Assembly (NCBI GenBank): GCA_018883865.1
Contig: JAHLFI010000042.1
Coordinates: 1-47,720, forward strand
DNA: 47,720 nucleotides
Source of the DNA: Candidatus Oceanisphaera merdipullorum
GTDB taxonomy: Bacteria > Pseudomonadota > Gammaproteobacteria > Enterobacterales > Aeromonadaceae
Direction: 5' to 3'
The stretch's first letter is position 1, and the number at the start of each line of letters is the position of its first letter. Position numbers and translations under genes: made by a program. Below, one piece after another: positions 28,928 to 37,069 of this stretch. The notes below the pieces were generated by a model. The model was not told the DNA's origin. It was given only the letters and a program-made list of their open reading frames with translations, and made no database searches.

Positions 28928-29284
28928 GTGGAATTTGAGTTTTTTCGTGATTTAAATGGCCAACATAGAGCCCGTTTTTCCATGGGGCATGAAGTGATGG
29001 GCGCTTGGTTAACCGATGAGGTGACCATGATTGAAGCCGCCGAACTATTGGACGTCATTGCGCAGCTAGAAGAAGGTGAGACTCAAGAGTTTAAACGAGC
29101 TTACGGTGAATGCAGCCTGCTACTGACACGAGAAGAAGCCGAAATCAGTGCTCATGCATTGTCTTTTGATAGCGAATTAGAAGACGGCATGGCCTATTAC
29201 GATGACGAACTCTACGCGGGCTGCGGCCTAGACGACCTCGCCCGCGTGCTAGAGCAGTGGCAAGATTTTTGTACCAATAAGTAA
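28928..29284 (+). CDS. yacL: YacL family protein (UPF0231)
   Basis: 118 residues, GTG start. The beginning (EFEFFRDLNGQHRARFSMGHEVMGAWL) and the acidic end (LEDGMAYYDDELYAGCGLDDL) match E. coli YacL, a small cytosolic protein of unknown function conserved next to acnB. Here xanP separates it from acnB, but the neighbourhood is kept. Strongly acidic. No clear ribosome site before the GTG. Confidence 0.88.
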   Translation: MEFEFFRDLNGQHRARFSMGHEVMGAWLTDEVTMIEAAELLDVIAQLEEGETQEFKRAYGECSLLLTREEAEISAHALSFDSELEDGMAYYDDELYAGCGLDDLARVLEQWQDFCTNK

Positions 29285-29320
29285 AAGACAGCCATAAGCG
29301 AGCAGCTAGTAGTAGCAATC

Positions 29321-29401
29321 AAAACCGAGACTCCGACCGGCGTCAGGAGCTCGGTCTACGCAGCCGCTGTTCAACGCTGCTCTCGCTCTCTTCTTGGTTT
29401 T
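29321..29401. other. Structured spacer between convergent yacL and arfB
   Basis: A hairpin with CCGAG (29325-29329), CTCC and GAC paired to GTC, GGAG and CTCGG (29342-29354), two single-A bulges, loop CGGC. An outer pair AAAACC (29321-29326) and GGTTTT (29396-29401) competes with it. Could be a shared terminator; there is no long T run directly after the inner hairpin. Confidence 0.4.
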
Positions 29402-29429
29402 AGTGAGTCTTTTTCTGACCGCTGAGCAC

Positions 29430-29846
29430 TTAGATCTGCACTTTCCCTCTACCGCTTTTTATTTTTCCTCTGAGCGTTTTGCTGTCGGTGCGCTTGCGCT
29501 TGGCGCTTTTACTGGGCTGAGTAGGTCGGCGTACTTTTACTGGCTTACCCGCAAGCTGTAATAAGCTGACCAAGGCTTCTTTGGCGGTTTCTTTATTCAT
29601 CAGCTGGCTGCGCTGAGTTTCGCACCTGATCATTATCCAACCCGACTCCAAGACTCGATTGTCTTTCATCTTCGCCAACGCCTCTTTATAGAAATCGGGC
29701 AGGCTAGGGCTGTTGGCGTAATCGAAACGCAACTGTACCGCCGAGTCGGTTTTATTGACATGCTGGCCACCCGGGCCGCTGGCGCGCATGGTAATAAATT
29801 CCAGCTCCTGTTCGGGGATCTGCACTCGGGCGGATATAAATAACAT
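29430..29846 (-). CDS. arfB: Alternative ribosome-rescue factor ArfB (YaeJ)
   Basis: 138 residues from the ATG at 29846, preceded by GGAG five bases upstream; an upstream in-frame start at 29897 lacks a ribosome site and would add 17 residues. It hydrolyses peptidyl-tRNA on ribosomes stalled at mRNA ends. The release-factor GGQ motif is at residues 26-28 ([14 protein letters not shown]), the same position as in E. coli. The C-terminal tail is rich in Lys, Arg and Ser ([21 protein letters not shown]), the part that enters the empty mRNA channel. Monocistronic. Confidence 0.95.
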   Translation of the reverse strand: MLFISARVQIPEQELEFITMRASGPGGQHVNKTDSAVQLRFDYANSPSLPDFYKEALAKMKDNRVLESGWIMIRCETQRSQLMNKETAKEALVSLLQLAGKPVKVRRPTQPSKSAKRKRTDSKTLRGKIKSGRGKVQI

Positions 29847-30194
29847 TGTGGCTCCATTGCACCATTGTGGTGCGTTTAGTGGTTCTACTGCAGCCACATC
29901 ATATCACTCTGCTCCAGTTAAACCGTTCATCGTAACTAAATCATTGAAAATAAAATGTTAATGAATACGGTGTTAATGTTGTAACTTTTCAAGCGAACTC
30001 GCCCCTCTGGAAGTTCACCACGAAAATGATTTGCGACATTATCAAATCGTTTAAGCTCTATGACGTGCGTTCGGTGTTGGCCGAGATCTGCAGAGCCTCC
30101 TTTTTCTATGTTTGAGCGGCTCTGCCGTGACTCAGATTCAATAGGTAATCATATTGAGGATAGAAGTATTTATCATTCTTATGAGGTTTGCTTA

Positions 30195-30245
30195 TTGATT
30201 ACGAAGTGAGGCTAGGTATACTTCTGAACAGTAATTATTCTCACT
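30195..30245 (+). promoter_or_regulatory. fbpA promoter with Fur-box-like sequence
   Basis: TTGATT (30195-30200), 16-bp spacer, TATACT (30217-30222). The start region 30227-30245 (AACAGTAATTATTCTCACT) matches 13 of 18 defined positions of the Fur consensus AATGATAATnATTATCATT by eye. Iron repression through Fur is the expected logic. The rest of 29898-30194 holds only an 8-bp dyad (GCAGAGCC 30090-30097 / GGCTCTGC 30118-30125). Confidence 0.6.
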
Positions 30246-30265
30246 CAAGCAAATGGATGTTAAGC

Positions 30266-31279
30266 ATGTCTACCAAATTAGCCTTATCTGCCGCTGCCTT
30301 GTTGGTTGCCAGTTTTGCTGGTCAGGCCTTCGCCGAAGAAGTGAATGTCTACTCCAATCGTCAAGATTTCTTGATTAAGCCCATTATTGATACCTTCACT
30401 AAAGAAACCGGTATCGACGTTAATGTGGTGTTTTTAAAAGACGGTATGGGTGAGCGTTTAGAGCGAGAAGGCCGTTTGTCACCCGCAGACTTGCTGTTAA
30501 CGGTAGACGTGAGCCGCTTAATGGAGGTGGTTGATAAAGATTTAACCCAGCCCGTTAAGAGCGAAATCTTAGAAGAAAACATTCCTGCTCAGTATCGCGC
30601 AGCTGACGGTCAGTGGTTTGCACTGACCACGCGTGCCCGTGCCATTTATACTTCGAAAGATCGTGTGGGTAAACGTGACGACATTACCTATGAAGAGTTG
30701 GCAGATCCTAAATACAAAGGAAAAATTTGCACTCGTAGCGGCAAACATCCTTATAATGTGGCCTTAACGTCTTCCATGATTGATGAGCATGGCGTTGAAT
30801 TTACGAAAACTTGGTTAGAAGGCGTAAAAGCCAACTTGGCACAAAAGCCTCAAGGCGGTGACCGCGACCAGATCAAAGCCGTGAATGATGGCGTGTGCGA
30901 CTATGCATTGGGTAACAGCTATTACTATGGCGTTATGCTGAGCGACGACAACGATAGTGAAACTGCAGAAGGCGTTTACATTAACTTCCCGAATCAGGCA
31001 GATCGTGGCACCCACGTGAATATTTCCGCAGTCGCCTTAGCTAAGCACGCCAAAAACAAAGACGCCGCCATTAAGTTGATGGAATTTTTAGCCAGTGATG
31101 AAGCGCAGCACCTGTATGCGTCGGTAAATCATGAATATCCAGTTAAGGCGGGTGTTGAACCTTCTGCACTGGTGAAAGGCTGGGGTGATTTCGCTGCCGA
31201 TAAACGCCCGTTGGTTGATGTAGCAAAACATGCTAAAACCGCCGTGCAATTGGTAGACGAAGTTAAATTCGATCTATAA
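30266..31279 (+). CDS. fbpA: Ferric iron ABC transporter, periplasmic binding protein
   Basis: 337 residues from the ATG at 30266 (or 30257). Signal peptide STKLALSAAALLVASFAGQA ending in AFA, mature start EEVNVYSNR. FbpA/FutA/IdiA family, solute-binding family 1: VYSNRQDFLIKPI, LEREGRLSPADLLLTVD, GKICTRSGKHPYNVAL, and the iron-ligand double tyrosine in LGNSYYYGVM. It delivers Fe(III) to FbpB and FbpC. First gene of fbpABC, separated from fbpB by a stem-loop. Preceded by a promoter with a Fur-like site. Confidence 0.93.
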   Translation: MSTKLALSAAALLVASFAGQAFAEEVNVYSNRQDFLIKPIIDTFTKETGIDVNVVFLKDGMGERLEREGRLSPADLLLTVDVSRLMEVVDKDLTQPVKSEILEENIPAQYRAADGQWFALTTRARAIYTSKDRVGKRDDITYEELADPKYKGKICTRSGKHPYNVALTSSMIDEHGVEFTKTWLEGVKANLAQKPQGGDRDQIKAVNDGVCDYALGNSYYYGVMLSDDNDSETAEGVYINFPNQADRGTHVNISAVALAKHAKNKDAAIKLMEFLASDEAQHLYASVNHEYPVKAGVEPSALVKGWGDFAADKRPLVDVAKHAKTAVQLVDEVKFDL

Positions 31280-31284
31280 ACAAG

Positions 31285-31304
31285 ACGGGGGCTTGGGCCC
31301 CCGT
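31285..31304 (+). terminator. Stem-loop between fbpA and fbpB
   Basis: ACGGGGGC, loop TTGG, GCCCCCGT, no T run after it. More likely an RNA-stabilising or attenuating hairpin that keeps binding-protein mRNA abundant than a full terminator; fbpB begins 12 bases later. Confidence 0.6.
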
Positions 31305-31315
31305 TTGAGTGGTTC

Positions 31316-32938
31316 ATGAAAAGACTCGGTTGGACAGTCAGCAGTTGGGCGTTAGGTCTGCTGCTGACTCTGCCTATTATGGCGCTTATTTATGAAGCCC
31401 TGAACCCCACAGAAGACGTGTTCCGTCATCTGTGGGGTTCTGTGCTTCCCACCTACATCAGCAACACTTTTTGGTTAGTGCTGTGGGTGATGATTTTCAG
31501 TTTTCTTGGCGGCGTCCCTGCCGCTTGGTTGATGGCAATGTGCGAGCTGCCTAGCAAACGTTGGTTGCAATGGGCGCTCATTCTGCCGCTGGCCATGCCT
31601 TCTTATATAGTGGCCTTCGTTTACACCGATCTTTTAGATTTCTCTGGGCCGGTACAAAGCACTTTGCGCCTCTGGTTTGGTTGGCAGTCAGCCCATGATT
31701 ATTCCTTCCCCGCTATCCGTACACTAGGCGGCGCCGCTTTGGTGCTGGGCTTAGTGTTATTCCCCTATGTGTATTTATTAGCGCGCACCGCCTTTATGGA
31801 GCAGTCCATGAGCTTGGTGCAATCGAGCCGACTATTGGGTTGTGGCCCTTGGCGGAGCTTTAAGAAAGTGAGTTTACCGTTGGCGCGACCGGCGATAGTG
31901 GTCGGTTTATCGTTAGTGGCCATGGAAACCTTGGCCGAGTTTGGTACGGTAAACTTCTTTGCGGTGAATACCCTGACTACCGCCGTTTACGACTCTTGGT
32001 TAGGGTATGGCAGTTTAAATGCGGCGGCCAAGATTTCTGGCATTATGCTGTTGGTAGTCATGCTGCTGCTTAGCCTAGAGCGCATGAGTCGCAAGCGCCA
32101 ACAGGTATTTCAAAAAAATCTTGGTCAAGAACGGCAAACCGGTTATGTGCTGACCGGCGCGACTAAATGGGCCGCGCTGCTGTTTTGTTGGGGATTAGTG
32201 GCATTGGGCTTTTTATTGCCCTTCGTTATCTTGTGTTATCACGCCGTGCGCTATTTTGATCAATCTTGGAATAGTCGCTTTTTCGAATACAGCCTCAACA
32301 GCTTAGTGCTCTCCAGCCTAGTAGCGGGCATGGCGTTAGTGGTGGCCTTAGTGTTAGGCATGAGCCATCGTCTCACCGGCAAAACCTATACCCAAATTCC
32401 TAAGCGTTTAGCTTCCATGGGGTATGCCTTACCCGGCACAGTGCTGGCAATCGGTGTATTAGTGCCTCTCACCAGCCTCGACTTTGTCATCAATGATGCC
32501 GCACTCTGGTTAGGGGTACCTGAGCCAGGCTTATTATTTACCGGCACCATGACCGCCATCGCCTTTGGCTATTTAGTGCGTTTTGGTGCCATGGCCGTGG
32601 GCTCGGTAGAAAGCAGCTTAAGCAAAGTGTCTCCGTCATTAGATATGGTGACCCAAACCATGGGCTATAGCCCCAGCGCCATGATGATGAAAGTACATGT
32701 GCCTTTAATTAGAAAAGGCATCTTAGCCGGCGCCTTATTGGTGTTTATTGAGTGTATGAAAGAGCTGCCGGCGGCGCTCTTGCTGCGGCCTTTTAACTTT
32801 CAAACTTTGGCTACCTATGTTTATCAATTTGTATCAGACGAGCAATTAGCCTTAGGCGCCTTACCTGCCATCGCCATAGTGCTGGTAGGTTTGATACCGC
32901 TCATTTTCTTAAACCGATCATTGGAGCAAACACACTGA
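31316..32938 (+). CDS. fbpB: Ferric iron ABC transporter, permease
   Basis: 540 residues. A fused permease with two copies of the binding-protein-dependent transport fold (about 12 hydrophobic segments). Each half carries an EAA-type loop that contacts the ATPase: around SSRLLGCGPWRSFKKVSLPLARPAI in the first half and TQTMGYSPSAMMMKVHVPLIRKGI in the second. The length is standard for FbpB/SfuB. Its TGA overlaps the fbpC ATG by one base (TGATG). Inner-membrane channel for Fe(III) brought by FbpA. Confidence 0.93.
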   Translation: MKRLGWTVSSWALGLLLTLPIMALIYEALNPTEDVFRHLWGSVLPTYISNTFWLVLWVMIFSFLGGVPAAWLMAMCELPSKRWLQWALILPLAMPSYIVAFVYTDLLDFSGPVQSTLRLWFGWQSAHDYSFPAIRTLGGAALVLGLVLFPYVYLLARTAFMEQSMSLVQSSRLLGCGPWRSFKKVSLPLARPAIVVGLSLVAMETLAEFGTVNFFAVNTLTTAVYDSWLGYGSLNAAAKISGIMLLVVMLLLSLERMSRKRQQVFQKNLGQERQTGYVLTGATKWAALLFCWGLVALGFLLPFVILCYHAVRYFDQSWNSRFFEYSLNSLVLSSLVAGMALVVALVLGMSHRLTGKTYTQIPKRLASMGYALPGTVLAIGVLVPLTSLDFVINDAALWLGVPEPGLLFTGTMTAIAFGYLVRFGAMAVGSVESSLSKVSPSLDMVTQTMGYSPSAMMMKVHVPLIRKGILAGALLVFIECMKELPAALLLRPFNFQTLATYVYQFVSDEQLALGALPAIAIVLVGLIPLIFLNRSLEQTH

Positions 32939-34014
32939 TGGCGGCATTAGATGTCACAGATCTGAGTTGCAGTTATAACGGTAACTTGGTGTTAAATCAC
33001 TTGTCACTGCAAGTGGGCGAGAACGAGATCATGTGCCTGTTGGGGGCCAGCGGCTGTGGTAAAACCACGCTCCTGAAAGCCATTGCTGGCTTGTTGCCGG
33101 TGAGCCAAGGCGAGATAGCGATCCACGGCCAGCCGATGAACGCAGATGCCTTGGCCGTGGTGCCAGAAAAGCGCAACATTGGCATGATTTTTCAAGACTA
33201 TGCGCTGTTTCCGCATTTAAGCGTGGCGCAAAACGTGGCCTTTGGCTTACAAAGCAAAGAACGCAACAAGGCGCTCATTAGCGAGAAAGTGGCAGAGATG
33301 CTGGCGCTGGTGAATTTGGCCGACTTAGGCGAGCGTCAGCCTCATCAATTATCTGGCGGCCAGCAACAACGTGTGGCCATAGCAAGAGCCATGATTGGTA
33401 AGCCAAAATTGATGCTGCTTGATGAACCCTTTTCTAACATCGACACTCAAGTGCGGATGCGCTTGATCGGAGAAATTCGCGAGCTGTTAAAAAGCCAAGG
33501 TATCAGCGCCATCTTCGTTACCCACAGTAAAGAAGAGGCATTCGCCTTTTCCGATCGTTTAGCGCTGTTTCGCGCCGGTCATATCGAGCAAGTAGGGCGG
33601 CCGCAAACGCTGTATCAACATCCACAAAACCGCTTCGTGGCGGACTTTTTAGGCTTGGCCAACTATGTGCCGGCGACGGTTATTGACAGTCATACCTTAC
33701 TCACCGCCATGGGGCCGATAGCCAGTCAATCGGTACTTAACGCCGACGTCGGTGCCACTGGCCAGCTGATGCTGAGGCCGCGGCAAATTCAGTTGTCTCT
33801 CTGTACGCAGGGTAGTTCAGAGCAAGGCAACGGCCGCGTGCTAGAGCAACAGTTTTTAGGCACCCACAGCCGCTGCGTCGTGGAATGCCAAGGCCAGCGC
33901 TTAGAGGTCAGCACCAATGAATTGTTACCGGCGGTGAGCCAAGTACACGTAAAAGTCTTACCCCACGCCTTAACGTTTTTTCCCGATAGCCAAGGGCAAA
34001 GAGCGGTAGCGTAA
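32938..34014 (+). CDS. fbpC: Ferric iron ABC transporter, ATP-binding protein
   Basis: 358 residues. ABC ATPase: Walker [12 protein letters not shown]-loop [11 protein letters not shown], signature [15 protein letters not shown], Walker [14 protein letters not shown], switch His in [11 protein letters not shown]-terminal TOBE-like domain (about 240-350) follows, as in FbpC, where it can sense iron or bind regulators. Translationally coupled to fbpB by a one-base overlap. Energises ferric iron import. Confidence 0.93.
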   Translation: MAALDVTDLSCSYNGNLVLNHLSLQVGENEIMCLLGASGCGKTTLLKAIAGLLPVSQGEIAIHGQPMNADALAVVPEKRNIGMIFQDYALFPHLSVAQNVAFGLQSKERNKALISEKVAEMLALVNLADLGERQPHQLSGGQQQRVAIARAMIGKPKLMLLDEPFSNIDTQVRMRLIGEIRELLKSQGISAIFVTHSKEEAFAFSDRLALFRAGHIEQVGRPQTLYQHPQNRFVADFLGLANYVPATVIDSHTLLTAMGPIASQSVLNADVGATGQLMLRPRQIQLSLCTQGSSEQGNGRVLEQQFLGTHSRCVVECQGQRLEVSTNELLPAVSQVHVKVLPHALTFFPDSQGQRAVA

Positions 34015-34025
34015 TGATTTGTTAA

Positions 34026-34134
34026 GTGAGGGGTGAGATTTGACGAGAGGAATGTGAAGAGCGCAGAGATGAAAAATAACACCGAGTCTTCAGCCTTGTG
34101 TTTAATGCCTCACTATTTACCCCTCACTCCTCAC
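34026..34134. repeat. GTGAGG/CCTCAC intergenic repeat, copy 2
   Basis: GTGAGGGGTGAGATTTGACG at the left and TTACCCCTCACTCCTCAC at the right form an imperfect inverted repeat between fbpC and the DyP gene, sharing motifs with 26918-26990. Confidence 0.5.
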
Positions 34135-34180
34135 AAACTATGGAGTACAATGACTCTCTAATATAAGAAGAGATAAAGTC

Positions 34181-35104
34181 ATGACCGCACAAGCTGGCAT
34201 TTGCGCCGAACCGAATCTACATGCCTATTACTTAATGTTTAATATTTTGCCAGCAGGCTTTCATCGCGTCGCCGACGCTTTGGCGCAGGTGCCGGCCTTA
34301 TGGCAATCTCTAACCGATAGCTACCCAGATGCAGCCTTCTCAGGTGTAGTCGCCATCGGCAATCAGGTGTGGGATGAATTATACCCTCAGGCGCGACCAG
34401 CCGAGCTCACCGCCTTTCCGAGCCAAATTGCTGCTGATCGTACGGCACCCGAAACTCCCTTCGACTTATTCTTTCAGCTCAGAGCCGACCGACTCGATGT
34501 GGCCTATATTGCCGTGCAAAAGGTGATGGCGCTGTTGGCGGGGCTGGTGGAGCTGAAAGATGAACGCCAAGGCTTTCGTTATCTAGAGCGAAGAGATATG
34601 ACGGGCTTTGTGGACGGCACCGAAAATCCGCAAGGCGAAGACCGAGCGACAGTGGCATTAGTGGCAGACGGGAAATTTGCCGGCGGCAGTTATCTGCATG
34701 TGCAGCATTATCGCCATAAATTAGCCCGTTGGGAAAAGCTGGCCATTAAAGACCAAGAGCAGATTTACGGTCGCACTAAGCCTGATGATATCGAGTTTGA
34801 GACGGAGCAAAAAGCGCCCACCGCGCACACCTTGCGTACTAATTTGAAGGATGAAGCGGGAAACGGCATGGAAATTTTGCGCCAAAGCCTGCCCTGGGGC
34901 ACGGCGAATGCACAAGGGCTGGTGTTTATTTCTTGCTGTTATACGCCGCTGCACTTTACGCGCATGCTAGAAAGCATGTATCAACCCGATGCTGCGGGAC
35001 ATTTTGACCATCTGATGCTGTTTACCCAAGCCGACACTGGTGCGGCTTTTTTTGCGCCATCCGAAGAGTGGTTGAGCAGTAAAGGGGATTGGAACGAGCG
35101 GTAA
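34181..35104 (+). CDS. DyP-type heme peroxidase (YfeX-like)
   Basis: 307 residues, no signal peptide, so cytosolic. Dye-decolorising peroxidase family: GFVDGTENP with the catalytic Asp145, the proximal heme His216 in TAHTLRTNLK, and the distal Arg234 in EILRQSLPWG. All key residues align with E. coli YfeX, which oxidises porphyrinogens and has been proposed (disputed) to free iron from heme. Lying directly after the ferric iron importer suggests a role in heme or iron handling, but it has its own upstream gap of 166 bases. Its last codons and stop form the left arm of a hairpin repeat. Confidence 0.92.
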   Translation: MTAQAGICAEPNLHAYYLMFNILPAGFHRVADALAQVPALWQSLTDSYPDAAFSGVVAIGNQVWDELYPQARPAELTAFPSQIAADRTAPETPFDLFFQLRADRLDVAYIAVQKVMALLAGLVELKDERQGFRYLERRDMTGFVDGTENPQGEDRATVALVADGKFAGGSYLHVQHYRHKLARWEKLAIKDQEQIYGRTKPDDIEFETEQKAPTAHTLRTNLKDEAGNGMEILRQSLPWGTANAQGLVFISCCYTPLHFTRMLESMYQPDAAGHFDHLMLFTQADTGAAFFAPSEEWLSSKGDWNER

Positions 35105-35106
35105 GC
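35095..35106. repeat. Left arm of interrupted hairpin repeat
   Basis: GAGCGGTAAGCG, overlapping the end of the DyP gene. Its exact inverted copy CGCTTACCGCTC is at 35496-35507, and the MITE-like element lies between the two arms. Both arms resemble the AAGCGGTAAG part of the dispersed GCCGTAAG repeats. Confidence 0.6.
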
Positions 35107-35135
35107 GATCAGTTAAGTAACAGGGTTTTGCTTAC

Positions 35136-35485
35136 AGCCTGTCTCTTAGTCACAAGTCAGTAAAGCACGAAGATGCCGTGGTTTGCCTCCGTCAACTCGC
35201 TTAAACTGCCTCCATGCGGCGCTTGGCAAATGCCGTCCATGGCATTTGAAGGTTGACTCCGACAATGCCCACGGCCTCTTCCGGTGATATGGAGCCAGCA
35301 GAGAGTACCAACAGCTAGCTTGAGCCAAGTGGGAAGGTAGAGGGTGTCGGCTCAGCCGACCATTCGCGCCAAGGATGGCGCGGCTTGAGCCCCCAGGGAT
35401 GGGTTTACGGCGAGTCGGAGGAGCGGTGCGCTCTGCCTGACATCGCCATTAAGCACAACAAAAAGAGGTGACTAAGAGACAGGCT
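35136..35485. mobile_element. MITE-like element with 18-bp perfect terminal inverted repeats
   Basis: AGCCTGTCTCTTAGTCAC (35136-35153) is matched exactly in inverse at 35468-35485. The outer CTGTCTCTTA resembles ends of IS4-family (IS50/Tn5-group) transposons. If the element ends at CTGTCTC (35139-35482, 344 bp), the 9-bp flanks GCTTACAGC and GCTTCTGGC agree at six of nine, possibly a decayed target duplication. No transposase is encoded. Inside are several palindromes: GTCGGCT-C-AGCCGAC near 35346-35360 and GCGCCA-AGGA-TGGCGC close after, enclosed by GCTCA/TGAGC pairing. Confidence 0.72.
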
Positions 35486-35495
35486 TCTGGCTTAC

Positions 35496-35507
35496 CGCTT
35501 ACCGCTC
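35496..35507. repeat. Right arm of interrupted hairpin repeat
   Basis: CGCTTACCGCTC, inverse of 35095-35106, just after the MITE-like element and before the argR stop. Confidence 0.6.
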
Positions 35508-35517
35508 GCCGCAGGCG

Positions 35518-35982
35518 CTAGACATACTGCTCGAACAGCTCGAGTACGCTTTGGTGTAAGGCTGCTATGGGGGTGTCGTGGGTGGGGGTGATAAAAATAG
35601 TATCGTCGCCGGCTATGGTGCCGAGAATGCCTTCCGCTCGCCCGAGCGAGTCCAGCATGCGCGCTATGAGTTGCGCCGCCCCGGGGCTTGTATGAATGAC
35701 GATCAACGCATTGTTGTGGCCCACATCCAGCACCAAGTTCTTTAGCTGGCTGCTCGAGGTGGGCACGCCCAGCTCCACGGGTAGGCAGTAGACCATTTCC
35801 ATTTTGGCATTACGGGTGCGCACGGCACCAAACTTGCTCAGCATGCGTGATACTTTAGACTGGTTGATATTATCGAATCCAGCATCCTGCAGTGCGGTGA
35901 CTATCTCAGCCTGAGAACCAAAACGTTCCTCATTGAGTAAGGCCTTAAAGACTTTAATCAGGTGTTCTTGTTTTTCGTTCAT
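35518..35982 (-). CDS. argR: Arginine repressor ArgR
   Basis: 154 residues from the ATG at 35982; a longer reading from 36018 adds 12 residues not found in E. coli ArgR (156). Hexameric, arginine-activated repressor and recombination accessory factor. N-terminal winged helix with [10 protein letters not shown] and the recognition segment [31 protein letters not shown], then the hexamerisation and arginine-binding domain with [19 protein letters not shown] and the ligand motif [10 protein letters not shown]. Divergent from artP, sharing a region that contains an ARG-box-like palindrome. The weak ribosome site at 35982 leaves some doubt on the start. Confidence 0.95.
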   Translation of the reverse strand: MNEKQEHLIKVFKALLNEERFGSQAEIVTALQDAGFDNINQSKVSRMLSKFGAVRTRNAKMEMVYCLPVELGVPTSSSQLKNLVLDVGHNNALIVIHTSPGAAQLIARMLDSLGRAEGILGTIAGDDTIFITPTHDTPIAALHQSVLELFEQYV

Positions 35983-36063
35983 GATGTGCAGCCGAATGAG
36001 CGGGATGGAATGAGGCATATTGTCTATCTCTGATGGCTTTTTATCAAGGATTAGTCATTTATG

Positions 36064-36079
36064 TTGCATAAAAATGCAA
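36064..36079. promoter_or_regulatory. ARG-box-like palindrome between argR and artP
   Basis: TTGCATAAAAATGCAA: arms TTGCAT/ATGCAA around AAAA, the spacing of the ARG box (TGAATwwwwATTCA) with C for A in both half-sites. Placed 82 bp before argR and 73 bp before artP. A second, weaker box could lie on either side. ArgR control of both argR and the transporter is expected. Confidence 0.7.
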
Positions 36080-36151
36080 AGTTAGCTTGCATTGACGGCG
36101 TTGTAAAATAAAATCAATCACACATTCTGACAGTTTAAGTGGGCATAGCGC

Positions 36152-36889
36152 ATGGACATAGAACTCAATAACATTTGTAAGTCCTGGGCTGGTCAGGAAA
36201 TATTAAGTCAGGTCTCGCTTAACTGCCCGGCCGGCGAAACCTTAGTGCTGCTCGGACCCAGTGGCGCGGGCAAGAGTTCTTTGTTGCGCTTGATGAACTT
36301 GCTGGATGTTCCGGACGCCGGTCAGCTCGCCATAGCGGGCGAGGCATTTTCCTTTCCCGACACTCAGCCCAGCCAACTACACAAACGCGGCCAAGCGTTG
36401 CGCGCCAAGGTGGGCATGGTATTTCAGCAGTATCATTTATGGCCCCACCTCACGGTAGAGCAAAATTTACTGGAAGCGCCGCTTAAAGTGCTGGGCATGA
36501 ATAAAATGCAGGCGCAAGATAAGGCTCGCCAGTTATTGACACAATTGAAACTCAGCGAAAAAAGCCAAGCTTGGCCTAATGCGCTATCCGGTGGGCAACA
36601 ACAACGAGTGGCCATCGCTCGGGCCTTGATGATGGATCCTCGGGTGCTGTTGTTTGATGAGCCCACGGCGGCGCTGGATCCTGAGATCACCAAAGAGGTG
36701 GCCGAGATTATTCTACAGTTGAGTAAGACAGGCATTACGCAGGTAGTCGTGACCCATGAAGTGAGTTTTGCCCGGCGCGTAGCCAGCAAAGTCGCCTATC
36801 TTGAACAAGGTCGACTCATCGAATACGGCGATGCTAGCTTATTTGATCACCCCAAAACAGCGCGTTTTGCCGAGTTTTTAAAACATTAA
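36152..36889 (+). CDS. artP: Arginine ABC transporter, ATP-binding protein
   Basis: 245 residues. Polar-amino-acid ABC ATPase: Walker A LLGPSGAGKSS, Q-loop VFQQYHLWPHL, signature [15 protein letters not shown], Walker B VLLFDEPTAALDPE, switch His VVTHEVSFA. It closely resembles E. coli ArtP. First gene of artPIQM, right after the ARG-box region. A 180-base gap with repeat copy D separates it from artI, suggesting processing or a second promoter. Confidence 0.93.
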   Translation: MDIELNNICKSWAGQEILSQVSLNCPAGETLVLLGPSGAGKSSLLRLMNLLDVPDAGQLAIAGEAFSFPDTQPSQLHKRGQALRAKVGMVFQQYHLWPHLTVEQNLLEAPLKVLGMNKMQAQDKARQLLTQLKLSEKSQAWPNALSGGQQQRVAIARALMMDPRVLLFDEPTAALDPEITKEVAEIILQLSKTGITQVVVTHEVSFARRVASKVAYLEQGRLIEYGDASLFDHPKTARFAEFLKH

Positions 36890-36912
36890 AGCCGTAAGCT
36901 GTTAGCTTAAGA
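36887..36912. repeat. Dispersed GCCGTAAG intergenic repeat, copy D
   Basis: TTAAAGCCGTAAGCTG then TTAGCTTAAG at the artP stop; partly inverted AGC(T)TTAGAGCGGC-like sequence follows up to about 37040, so the artP-artI spacer can fold on itself. Confidence 0.5.
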
Positions 36913-37069
36913 TAAACCTAGGCTTTTGGGTTGCGATTTAGCGGCTGGTGCGTTGAAGCTAGGGAATTTGATGTTAGGTCTTAACTTATCGCTGATGGCT
37001 TCTAGCTTAGAGCGGCCCTTTTAGCTTTAAGCTGCCCAAAGGCAAAATAACAATAAGGATATCAAACCG

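Noticed and set aside
29990..30060. A second Fur box near 30030-30050
   Set aside because: TGAT and ATTATCA half-sites are present but three bases too far apart for the Fur consensus.
35146..35328. Transposase fragment inside the MITE-like element
   Set aside because: The 60-codon minus frame shows no DDE motif or any transposase-like stretch.
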